Below are positions 18,486 to 25,953 of a stretch of 64,000 bases of DNA, piece by piece. The stretch covers positions 1 to 64,000 of the forward strand of contig JAJFMD010000002.1 in assembly GCA_021772335.1 (NCBI GenBank). Direction: 5' to 3'. The DNA comes from Chlamydiota bacterium. Lineage in GTDB: Bacteria > Chlamydiota > Chlamydiia > Chlamydiales > Rhabdochlamydiaceae. The position numbers and the translations under genes are program-made. Numbering within the stretch: the stretch's first letter is position 1; each line of letters opens with the position of its first letter. Below the pieces are notes generated by a model. It ran no database searches. It was not told where the DNA came from and worked only from the letters and a program-made list of their open reading frames with translations.

Positions 18486-18572
18486 GTTTTTATCTAGGCA
18501 TTTTTCATGCTGGAGGATTATCTCTTAATGAAATAAACTGTTTTAATTATCTAGAAATTTGGAGGCAAATTT

Positions 18573-19139
18573 ATGCTTAAGAAACTAATACCAAGCTGTT
18601 TAATTCTAGTTTTAACATGGACAGCGTATGCAGGAGAACAAAAAATGGAAGTGACGGAACCGAAAGAATCAATGCAATTCGATAAAGATACGACTTATCG
18701 AGCGGTTATTCATACTAAAAAAGGACGCATTGTCTGCAATCTGAATCCAGCTAAGGCGCCTCTTTCGGTGACTAATTTCATTCAGCTTGCTCGCCAAGGA
18801 TTTTATGATCAGCTTACTTTTCACCGTGTCGAACCAGGTTTTGTTATCCAGGGCGGAGATCCTAAAGGCACCGGTACAGGCGGACCTGGTTATACAATAC
18901 CAGCAGAAATTGGCTTGAAACATGAAAAGGGAGCATTAGCATGGGCTCGTCTACCGGATCAAGCGAATCCACAAAAACGATCAAGTGGATCACAATTTTA
19001 TATTACTTTAGAAAACGTCCCGTTTTTAGATGGTCAATATACTGTTTTTGGACAAACAGTTGAAGGATTAGATATCATGTCAAAAATCCAACGGGGTGAT
19101 ATGATAGAAAAGATTGAGATTGAAGAGCTTAAAAAGTAA
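18573..19139 (+). CDS. Exported cyclophilin-type peptidyl-prolyl isomerase
   Basis: A 188-residue protein with a signal peptide (about 1-20, ending A-Y-A) and a bacterial cyclophilin domain (about 40-188). Recognisable motifs are N-F-I-Q-L-A-R-Q-G-F-Y-D, F-H-R-V (catalytic Arg), G-F-V-I-Q-G-G-D-P, S-G-S-Q-F-Y-I-T and Y-T-V-F-G-Q-T-V-E-G. It probably folds proteins in the periplasm. GGAGG precedes the ATG. Confidence 0.92.
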   Translation: MLKKLIPSCLILVLTWTAYAGEQKMEVTEPKESMQFDKDTTYRAVIHTKKGRIVCNLNPAKAPLSVTNFIQLARQGFYDQLTFHRVEPGFVIQGGDPKGTGTGGPGYTIPAEIGLKHEKGALAWARLPDQANPQKRSSGSQFYITLENVPFLDGQYTVFGQTVEGLDIMSKIQRGDMIEKIEIEELKK

Positions 19140-19150
19140 TTATTCACATT

Positions 19151-19191
19151 ATGCTCGATTGCTAACAACAAATATGCAATCGAGCATTTTC
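19151..19191 (+). terminator. Rho-independent terminator after the cyclophilin gene
   Basis: 12-base perfect stem, ATGCTCGATTGC at 19151-19162 with GCAATCGAGCAT at 19176-19187, followed by TTTTCTTT. Confidence 0.9.
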
Positions 19192-19529
19192 TTTATCCCG
19201 TTTTAAATAAGAGCGTTGCAAGTTTTGCCCCGATTTTTATTTAATTTATTCATCAAAAACTTCGTTTTTTTATAATTTTTGATGCATTTCTTTAATAAAG
19301 CACAATTATTTTTAAATTATTTTTAATTTAAAAAACAACCTTAGAATATATTCTCAGCGGCATTTTTTAATAATGCTTTAATATTAAGCGATCTATTTTT
19401 AATTATTGTTTTTATTAAAATTCATAAATTTATTATATTAAAAGTATGGGATTAAATTACGGCTTATATTGGGTTTTGTAATTAACTATAAAATTCAAGT
19501 CGTATAAAAAATAAATGGATAAATAGACT
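19192..19529 (+). other. Very AT-rich region upstream of hctB
   Basis: About 340 bases of runs of A and T with no supported ORF. It contains the hctB promoter region; a TATAAA box near 19487-19492 is a possible -10. The composition would favour intrinsic bending. Confidence 0.5.
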
Positions 19530-20012
19530 ATGGCTACAAAAAGAAAAGCGGTTCGCAAGACTACAGCGAAGCGTAAACCAGCTGTTCGTAAGACTGCAGC
19601 TAAGAAAACTACTGCGAAGAGAAAAACTGTTCGCAAAACTGCTGCTAGAAAAACTACAGCAAAAAGAAAACCAGCTAAAAGAAAAGCAGCTAAGAAAACA
19701 ACTGCTAAAAAAACAACTGCTAAAAGAAAGCCAGCTAAAAGAAAAGCAGCTAAGAAAACTACTGCTAAGAAAACAACTGCTAAAAGAAAGCCAGCTAAAA
19801 GAAAAGCAGCTAAGAAAACTACTGCTAAGAAAACAACTGCTAAAAGAAAGCCAGTTAAAAGAAAAGCAGCTAAGAAAACTACTGCTAAAAAAACAACTGC
19901 TAAAAGAAAGCCAGTTAAAAGAAAAGCAGCTAAGAAAACTACTGCTAAAAGAAAACCAGCTAGAAAAACAACAGCTCGTCGTCGCACTTCTAAAAGAAGA
20001 GTTGCAGCTTAA
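19530..20012 (+). CDS. hctB: Histone H1-like protein Hc2
   Basis: The 160-residue protein is almost wholly Lys, Arg, Ala and Thr. It matches the chlamydial Hc2 family, which condenses the chromosome in elementary bodies. The central part consists of 20-residue repeats of the K-P-A-K-R-K-A-A-K-K-T-T type encoded by a 60-base tandem repeat. Hc2 length varies between strains by repeat number, so this gene is expected to be variable. No strong ribosome site is visible. Confidence 0.93.
   Translation: MATKRKAVRKTTAKRKPAVRKTAAKKTTAKRKTVRKTAARKTTAKRKPAKRKAAKKTTAKKTTAKRKPAKRKAAKKTTAKKTTAKRKPAKRKAAKKTTAKKTTAKRKPVKRKAAKKTTAKKTTAKRKPVKRKAAKKTTAKRKPARKTTARRRTSKRRVAA
19669..19965 (+). repeat. 60-base tandem repeat array inside hctB
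   Basis: About five consecutive units of 60 bases with very few substitutions, encoding alternating K-P-A/V-K-R-K-A-A-K-K-T-T-A-K-K-T-T-A-K-R. The near identity suggests copy-number change by slippage or recombination. Confidence 0.9.
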
Positions 20013-20059
20013 TCAGCGTATAGCGGTTTAATACATACTAGATTAATAACCATTATAAC

Positions 20060-20091
20060 ATCAGGCAAGCCCCTCAAAAGGCTTGCCTGAT
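20060..20091. terminator. Bidirectional terminator between hctB and nitroreductase gene
   Basis: 12-base perfect stem, ATCAGGCAAGCC at 20060-20071 with GGCTTGCCTGAT at 20080-20091. It lies between convergent genes, with T-rich and A-rich flanks. Confidence 0.8.
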
Positions 20092-20684
20092 TATTTAAAA
20101 GAGCCTTCCATAATTATCTCTGAGATTTTCTTGCGATCACTTGGCATTTCTCTTGCTTGCATTTCTGCAGGAAGGGTTTCCTTGGGCGCATGCTTTCCAA
20201 TAGCAATCATCGCTTCAACTGTATAGTCGTCAGGGACATTTAGAGATTCTTTAGCTTTTTTATAGTCAAAGCCTTGCATCCCATGAACGACATAGCCACG
20301 GCGGTTTCCTTCTAGAGCAAGAGCCATCCAAGCTGCGCCTGCATCGTAAGTATGGGTTATGGAAGGTTTGTTGTTATGATCAAACGTATTCTTAGAGACT
20401 ACTACAACAAGAGCTGAGGCATTTTTGCTCCAGCTTTGATTTAACGAGGCAAGCAGATCGAAAAGGGAATTCCACGCTTTTGTATTGCGCTTTGCGTAAA
20501 TAAAGCGCCATGGTTGATTATTGTAGGAGGAGGGAGCCCAGCGCGCCGCTTCAAAAAGGGGGAAGAGCTCTTTATCACTCATTTCTTCTCCTGACATTGC
20601 CCTTGGAGACCATCTAGAAAGAATGAGCGGTTCGATGTCATATTCGGGTTTGCGCAGCTTTGTAATTTCTTCTGGGATGTCCAT
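20091..20684 (-). CDS. Nitroreductase-family FMN oxidoreductase
   Basis: A 197-residue protein with the family start R-W-S-P-R-A-M and the FMN-contact segment A-A-R-W-A-P-S-S-Y-N-N-Q-P-W-R-F. The region D-A-G-A-A-W-M-A-L-A-L-E and the C-terminal A-I-G-K motif also fit. The substrate is unknown; quinone or nitro-compound reduction with NAD(P)H is the family activity. AGGAGAAATC precedes the ATG. Confidence 0.88.
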   Translation of the reverse strand: MDIPEEITKLRKPEYDIEPLILSRWSPRAMSGEEMSDKELFPLFEAARWAPSSYNNQPWRFIYAKRNTKAWNSLFDLLASLNQSWSKNASALVVVVSKNTFDHNNKPSITHTYDAGAAWMALALEGNRRGYVVHGMQGFDYKKAKESLNVPDDYTVEAMIAIGKHAPKETLPAEMQAREMPSDRKKISEIIMEGSFK

Positions 20685-20705
20685 GAAGATTTCTCCTGTT
20701 TTTTT

Positions 20706-20867
20706 TTAAGAAAGAGCGTAAAGAGCCTGCTTTAAAAACTTTTCTCCCGCTTCGAACAGTTCTTCTAGAGCTGATTTAAGCAACAAGAGATTTTTTTCTA
20801 AAAAATCTAAAAATTCATTGCAGAAAGTAGGTTTTAGGGCAGACTCATAAAACTCGGATTCTAACAA
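20706..20867 (-). CDS. Possible small hypothetical protein (53 aa)
   Basis: In-frame reading from a TTG at 20867 to a TAA at 20706, 21 bases before the nitroreductase start. The product is acidic and leucine-rich (F-L-D-F-L-E-K-N-L-L-L-L then A-L-E-E-L-F-E-A-G), consistent with an amphipathic helix. No good ribosome site is visible, so this may be a chance frame or a gene remnant. Confidence 0.3.
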   Translation of the reverse strand: MLESEFYESALKPTFCNEFLDFLEKNLLLLKSALEELFEAGEKFLKQALYALS

Positions 20868-20918
20868 ATATTCTTAATTTAATTTAACATTTTGTTACAA
20901 TTATGATGGAGGCGTGCA

Positions 20919-21695
20919 ATGAAAGTCGCAATTATAGGATGTGGTGTTGTTGGTTCAATTTTTGCTAAGCATTTTAGCAAGAATATGAGTGTGATTTTAT
21001 ATGATCGATTTGCTGGAAATAGCAAGAAATTAGCAGAAGAGCTTAAAGCTGAAGTTGCTAACTCTGCTCAAAATGCTGTTGAATCTGCAGATATTATTCT
21101 ATTAGCGATTAAACCATTTGATTTTTCCGGTTTTGCCGATGAAGTGGGTGATATATGGAAAGGCAAAACTGTAATTAGCTCAATGACAGGAATTGAAGTT
21201 GAGACAATTGAAAACGTTCTTCCTCAAGCTCAAGTTATTCGTATTATGCCAAACATAGCGATGAAATATGGTGAAGGGGTAATTGGCTTAGTTAGGAATA
21301 TGCAGTTTGATTCAGAGTTTTGTCAAACAATTGAGAAATGGCTTAGTGGTTTAGGATTTTTGGTTTGGGTTGCTGAAGAGAAAATCGATGCTTTGACGGC
21401 TTTAACAGGATCTGGTCCTGCTTTTGTTTTAATGATTATTGAGGCTTTTGTTGAAGCGGGCATTAAGGTGGGTTTCTCAGCAAAAGAAGCGCAAGACCTT
21501 GTTCCTCAAATGATGAAAGGCGCTCTTGCCTTATTGGAAGAAGAAAAAAGACATCCAGCAGAGATTAAGTGGCAGATTACATCTGCAGGCGGTACGACGA
21601 TTGCTGGATTAGAAGCTTTAGAAAAAAATCGCTTACGCGCAGCGATTTACGCAGCGATTGTCGCTGCATATGAAAGAAGTCGGGAAATACGTTAA
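20919..21695 (+). CDS. proC: Pyrroline-5-carboxylate reductase
   Basis: Last step of proline synthesis. The 258-residue protein has an NAD(P) fold start I-I-G-C-G-V-V-G, the mid motif R-I-M-P-N, and the C-terminal signature (T-G-S-G-P-A-F, then S-A-G-G-T-T-I-A-G-L-E-A-L-E). It is slightly shorter than most. GGAGG lies upstream of the ATG. Confidence 0.93.
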   Translation: MKVAIIGCGVVGSIFAKHFSKNMSVILYDRFAGNSKKLAEELKAEVANSAQNAVESADIILLAIKPFDFSGFADEVGDIWKGKTVISSMTGIEVETIENVLPQAQVIRIMPNIAMKYGEGVIGLVRNMQFDSEFCQTIEKWLSGLGFLVWVAEEKIDALTALTGSGPAFVLMIIEAFVEAGIKVGFSAKEAQDLVPQMMKGALALLEEEKRHPAEIKWQITSAGGTTIAGLEALEKNRLRAAIYAAIVAAYERSREIR

Positions 21696-21781
21696 TATTT
21701 ATCAAATAAAAGCAGGTTCTTCTAGTTAATTTTATTTAATATTTTGTATAATTAGATTATATAATTAAACTAACTAAGACA

Positions 21782-22537
21782 ATGAAATTACCTGTTCATT
21801 TTTCAGCTGTAAAAAACAATATTGAGCTTTTTTCTCTTATACTTGGTAAGCATTTTGAAGATCTGAGGAAAAAGCAAAAGCACTACCACTATCATGGGTA
21901 TATTCACCGCTCATCTGGGAATGTGAATTTTGAAGAGCTATGTGATCCTGCTAAAATCAATGATCATGACTGGAAAAAAATTTGTTTTCGCATCCGAGTT
22001 CCTGAAAATGAAGAAGATGGGGTATTTGAGGTTCTTGATGAAGCGGAAAATGAAGATTCCTTCACTATAGATGACACTTCTCAGGAAGCTAATTACATGG
22101 TTGAACAGACTCTGCGCGCGTTAAATCTTGCGTCTAAATCTGTGAATAACTATCGCGATCTCTACCAGATCTTTGATGCAATTACTCATCTGGAAATCGA
22201 ATATATTGAAAAAGAGAATGATAAGGATATTATTGAAAGCTCCTGGTTTGATGTCGATCGCCTAGGAGCGGAACAGCTGTTATTAAATAATATAGTTGGT
22301 ACATATCTCTTCAGAAAGGATCTTTATGCAACAATTTTAGAAAAGCAGCTTCCAATTCAATGCATAACCTTGACATATCTCGCTCCACGAGGCAAAATCG
22401 TCGACTTTACTTTAATTAATAAAGATGAGCGCTGGCTGATCTTTAATGACGATTTAACATTTAGTGGGCCGAGTTTCCCCAATATTTCCACTTTGGTCGA
22501 TAGTCTTGGACCAATCTTGGGTTCTCCGCTCTATTAA
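21782..22537 (+). CDS. Protein with C-terminal SH2-like (phosphotyrosine-binding) domain
   Basis: A 251-residue protein. Residues 1-150 match nothing I know and contain a His/Tyr-rich stretch (33-42). Residues 153-250 follow the SH2 pattern in order: S-S-W-F (W155), the helix A-E-Q-L-L-L (163-168), G-T-Y-L-F-R (173-178) as the equivalent of G-T-F-L-V-R, I-T-L-T-Y, I-V-D-F-T-L, then F-P-N-I-S-T-L-V-D-S-L as the equivalent of F-x-S-L-x-x-L-V. R178 is at the invariant phosphate-binding position. The usual His of strand D is Asp. SH2 domains are eukaryotic and known in Legionella effectors. No signal peptide is seen. TATAAT at 21747-21752 is a possible -10. Confidence 0.6.
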   Translation: MKLPVHFSAVKNNIELFSLILGKHFEDLRKKQKHYHYHGYIHRSSGNVNFEELCDPAKINDHDWKKICFRIRVPENEEDGVFEVLDEAENEDSFTIDDTSQEANYMVEQTLRALNLASKSVNNYRDLYQIFDAITHLEIEYIEKENDKDIIESSWFDVDRLGAEQLLLNNIVGTYLFRKDLYATILEKQLPIQCITLTYLAPRGKIVDFTLINKDERWLIFNDDLTFSGPSFPNISTLVDSLGPILGSPLY

Positions 22538-22571
22538 CATTAAGGCTCTTGCCTAATTCATGAGGGGATTT

Positions 22572-23471
22572 ATGAATTTTCATAAGTATCTGCTGCCTAT
22601 TCTTATTTTAGCGGGTTTTTCAGGATGTAGTTTTTTTGAAAATGCTGATCCATCAAAGGAAAAAGCAGAAGAAAGACAAGAGCAACCAATTCAAGAGGAT
22701 GCTGCAAAGTTTGAAGAAAGTGCCGAGGGTTCTGTAAAGTCTGAAGAAAGACAAGACCAATCAATTCAAGAGGATGCTACAAAATCTGAAGAAAGTTCTA
22801 TGGAGTCTAAGCCTCCGAATGGAAATTCTAAAGAGTCTCCTGGGAAAATTTCTGGCAGCTATTATCAATCTCGTGATTATTCTAATCTCTATGGAATGGA
22901 AGGATTTGATCGTGAATTACTCGATATGCATTTCACCCTTTACCATGGCTACGTTAAAACGATCAATTCGTTAATGTCACGTCTCAGTGAACTAGAAAAA
23001 GAGGGAAGGGGACGCTCCTTAGATTTTGATGCAATTTCAAGACGATTAGGCTGGGAATATGATGGCATGGTTCTCCATGAATACTATTTCGAAAATCTTG
23101 GAGGAAGTGGGAAACTCGATGATGAGTTTCTTATTTATCACGAAATTGTTAAAGAATTTGGCTCTTTCCAAAAGTGGAAGGAAGATTTTGTCAATACAGC
23201 GATGTTACGCGGGCCAGGCTGGTCAATTCTCTATCGTGGTCCTCGTGATGGTCAGCTAATCAATGTGTGGATCACAGAGCACGATACAGGGCATTTAGCG
23301 GGTGGTCAGCCCTTACTTGTACTAGATATGTGGGAACACTCATATTTAACCCAATATAAGCTTAATAAGGGCGAATATATCGACGCATTTTTTAGGAATA
23401 TTAATTGGAATTCCGTGAATCAGCGTTTGATAGATGTTTCTCAGCAGGAAAAAACGGCAGAAGATGAGTAA
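22572..23471 (+). CDS. Exported lipoprotein Fe/Mn superoxide dismutase
   Basis: The 299-residue protein starts at the ATG at 22572, which is preceded by GAGGGG; an ATG at 22560 is in frame but sits on that ribosome site. The signal peptide ends in a lipobox (L-A-G-F-S-G-C). A Glu/Lys/Gln linker with a partly repeated E-E-R-Q-x-Q-x-I-Q-E-D-A motif (about 30-85) precedes the dismutase domain. Likely metal ligands are kept: the His of H-F-T-L-Y-H, H-E-Y-Y-F-E-N-L, and Asp and His in L-D-M-W-E-H-S-Y. Membrane-anchored dismutases of this family outside the cytoplasm are unusual. The stop overlaps the start of the next gene. Confidence 0.85.
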   Translation: MNFHKYLLPILILAGFSGCSFFENADPSKEKAEERQEQPIQEDAAKFEESAEGSVKSEERQDQSIQEDATKSEESSMESKPPNGNSKESPGKISGSYYQSRDYSNLYGMEGFDRELLDMHFTLYHGYVKTINSLMSRLSELEKEGRGRSLDFDAISRRLGWEYDGMVLHEYYFENLGGSGKLDDEFLIYHEIVKEFGSFQKWKEDFVNTAMLRGPGWSILYRGPRDGQLINVWITEHDTGHLAGGQPLLVLDMWEHSYLTQYKLNKGEYIDAFFRNINWNSVNQRLIDVSQQEKTAEDE

Positions 23472-24405
23472 GTTTCCTGAAGCTATTCCTCTTCCTAAAG
23501 ATGTCATTCTTCAAAGAGAAGAGCGGCAAGCACATCTATTGCGCGCCGCTTTGACTAGTGTTGGACTACGTCTTGTCATTGCTTTAGGCGAGCTTATTGC
23601 CTTTTTCTATACCAATAGTTATGCACTTTTGAATGATAGCTTTTCTCACTTTTTTGATTTTATATCGAGCGCCTGCTTAATTTGGTGTATTCGAAGGGCT
23701 CATCGTCCTCCAGATCAAGATCATCCTTTTGGACATGGGCGCATTGAGCCGATTGCTGGGTTGCAAATCGGAAGTTTAATGATTATTACTGCGGGCTTTT
23801 TGCTGTTTCAAGAGTGCAAGCAGTTGATATTGCCAGCTCAAGCGCCTGAAATCAGTATGATGAGCGCTCTAATTCCTTTAAGTGCAGTATGTTTACTCGA
23901 ATGTTCCTATAGAATTGCTAAGCGCGCCGCAAAAAAACAGAAGAGCAATGCTTTAATGGCAGAGGCTCTGCATTATCGAATTGACAGTTTAAGTAGTATT
24001 TTTGCCACGTTGACCCTGCTTGTGGCTTCCTATTTGCCTGCCTATGCGGGATTGATTGACCGCTCCGGAGCTGTCGTTATAGCCTTATTAATGGGGGTTA
24101 TTGGCATCATAGCCTGTCGCAAGAATATCGATGAGCTGCTCGATACAGTCCCAAAACGGAGCTATTTTGATAAAGTAGAGCAAGCGGCTAAGTCTGTTTC
24201 TGGCGTTCTAGATACGGAAAAGCTTAATATTCAGTCATTTGGCCCTGATGCTCATGTCCTAATCGATGTTGAGGTTGACCCTAAACTATCTATTGTTGAA
24301 GGGCATGAGATCTCTCAGAAAGTGCGTCGCGCAATACAGAGAAGCTGGCCTGCTGTACGTGATGTGATTGTCCATATTGAACCTTTTTATCCTAATGATC
24401 ATTGA
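23464..24405 (+). CDS. Cation diffusion facilitator (CDF) metal transporter
   Basis: A 313-residue inner-membrane protein with six predicted helices, an L-L-N-D-S-F-S-H metal site in helix 2, the P-F-G-H-G-R-I-E-P motif, and an H-Y-R-I-D-S segment in helix 5 where family members have HxxxD. A C-terminal cytoplasmic domain follows. The ATG overlaps the superoxide dismutase stop (8 bases), so the two are translationally coupled. Export of Zn, Fe or Mn is the family role; the substrate cannot be fixed here. Confidence 0.88.
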   Translation: MSKFPEAIPLPKDVILQREERQAHLLRAALTSVGLRLVIALGELIAFFYTNSYALLNDSFSHFFDFISSACLIWCIRRAHRPPDQDHPFGHGRIEPIAGLQIGSLMIITAGFLLFQECKQLILPAQAPEISMMSALIPLSAVCLLECSYRIAKRAAKKQKSNALMAEALHYRIDSLSSIFATLTLLVASYLPAYAGLIDRSGAVVIALLMGVIGIIACRKNIDELLDTVPKRSYFDKVEQAAKSVSGVLDTEKLNIQSFGPDAHVLIDVEVDPKLSIVEGHEISQKVRRAIQRSWPAVRDVIVHIEPFYPNDH

Positions 24406-24517
24406 ATTTTTTAATTGATGCTTAATGTGTTTTGTTAATTAAAAAATTGTTTATGAATTTAAGTTTATTCTCAAATGAACTATAATTGACGATTAAATTT
24501 AAAAAGGTTAGATATTA

Positions 24518-25759
24518 ATGGATTATTCCACTTTCGCCCCTTTAAAGCCCTTAATTAGTACTCCGGCATCCGCAACAATTCCATGCTTGGTCACTCCGAT
24601 GGCTAAGATGCGAAAATCAAACAATGCATTTGTTCGAGAGGGTGTAAGTCGCTTAGTTGCGCTCGTCGCAACATCTTTTTTTCAAGCGCTCGATTTAGCG
24701 CTCAATTTAATGTATGCTATTGGAAAACTCCCTCTTGCGCTTTTAAGGCAAATGGGTGTCAAACAGCTCTCTTCCTACCAGTTCTCTTTTAGCGCAATAG
24801 GGCAGCACATTATTAAATCAGGAATGTCTCTAGTTGGTACAATAACAGGAAGTGTTGGGGCCGCAATCCATCCAGAGTATATACAAAAAGTGCTCTGCAA
24901 TATTGAACGAGAATCTCAATGGCTCTACACCGATAAAAAGATTGAACTGAATAAGCATTTTGATTGTATTTCTTATATTAATCTCGCATCAGCAAAAACA
25001 AGACGAGACCAATTGAATAGCTATTTTAAAAAGACAGGTATTCAAGCTGATTGGTATAATGCTGTCGATAAAAATGATGTTACTAGAATAATCGGGTTAC
25101 TTCAGAAATATGGCGTTAATGTAAATACTAAAGCTGAATTGAATGCATTTCTCAATGAATGTGTTGTGGGATCTTCTAATCAAAAAAGAGGACGTTTGGC
25201 TTGTTATCTGAGTCATTTAACATTGCTTGAAAAATTTCGCGATGAAAACGTTGAAAAAGGGCTAGTTCTTGAAGATGATTGTCGCTTTATTAAAGGGGCT
25301 CAAAATGAAATTGAAAAAGCAATGCAGAATCTTCCCGAAGACTGGGAAATTGCTTATTTAGGTGGTCTTCATAAAGCAGTTAACTGTTCTGATGAAAATA
25401 TTTTGACTCCAAAAGACAACGGAAATCCTTGTTGGGAAAGAAGTCATAGTATTCTTTGTACGCATGCTTATGCCGTAAACCAAAAAGGATACAATAAATT
25501 GATCGCCATGATGATCTATTTTTTACAAAATGCTTCATCATCAAAACCTCTAGAACCTGTTGATTTTTATTATCGAGCAATCACTGCACCTGTTAATTCT
25601 AGTGATGATACCATTCATGCAAGGGATTACAAAAAGGACAAAGATCCTTTAGTTTGTTATGGATTAAAACATTTTGTTGCTGATCAAGTTCCAGGACCTA
25701 GTGAAGTGGAAGAGTTTAGTCGAGCAGGACATCTCGCAGTTCCAATTTCAATCATTTAA
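24518..25759 (+). CDS. Family-25 glycosyltransferase with N-terminal hydrophobic module (paralog 1)
   Basis: 413 residues. The N-terminal module (about 35-130) has two hydrophobic stretches (V-A-L-V-A-T-S-F-F-Q-A-L-D and S-L-V-G-T-I-T-G-S-V-G). The GT25 domain (about 145-400) shows Y-I-N-L-A-S, G-R-L-A-C-Y-L-S-H, the metal-binding L-V-L-E-D-D-C-R-F (about 248-256) and L-P-E-D-W-E-I-A-Y-L-G-G. GT25 enzymes add sugars to lipooligosaccharide or to collagen-type proteins. The hydrophobic module is shared with the two paralogs and is not usual for GT25. It has its own terminator downstream. Confidence 0.8.
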   Translation: MDYSTFAPLKPLISTPASATIPCLVTPMAKMRKSNNAFVREGVSRLVALVATSFFQALDLALNLMYAIGKLPLALLRQMGVKQLSSYQFSFSAIGQHIIKSGMSLVGTITGSVGAAIHPEYIQKVLCNIERESQWLYTDKKIELNKHFDCISYINLASAKTRRDQLNSYFKKTGIQADWYNAVDKNDVTRIIGLLQKYGVNVNTKAELNAFLNECVVGSSNQKRGRLACYLSHLTLLEKFRDENVEKGLVLEDDCRFIKGAQNEIEKAMQNLPEDWEIAYLGGLHKAVNCSDENILTPKDNGNPCWERSHSILCTHAYAVNQKGYNKLIAMMIYFLQNASSSKPLEPVDFYYRAITAPVNSSDDTIHARDYKKDKDPLVCYGLKHFVADQVPGPSEVEEFSRAGHLAVPISII

Positions 25760-25801
25760 AACATAAATTTAATTTTAAATTAATTAAATTTTTTTATGCA
25801 T

Positions 25802-25843
25802 AGCCTATTTTAAACTATAGTTTGAAATAGGCTTTTGTTTTTT
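25802..25843 (+). terminator. Rho-independent terminator after GT25 paralog 1
   Basis: Hairpin AGCCTATTTTAAAC (25802-25815) with GTTTGAAATAGGCT (25820-25833), one mismatch and a TATA loop, followed by TTTGTTTTTT. Confidence 0.85.
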
Positions 25844-25953
25844 CGTTGATTTAATTGATTTAGAAGGCTATAATATTTGTTATAAGATTTTAAATATTAT
25901 ATAAGAACGCGATCTTACTTCAAATAAGCGTTCAGAAATACTAAGAGGATAAT

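Noticed and set aside
19457-19987. Minus-strand 176-codon frame of Ala/Leu/Val/Phe repeats opposite hctB
   Set aside because: It is the complement of the hctB repeat; composition follows from the repeat and it has no ribosome site.
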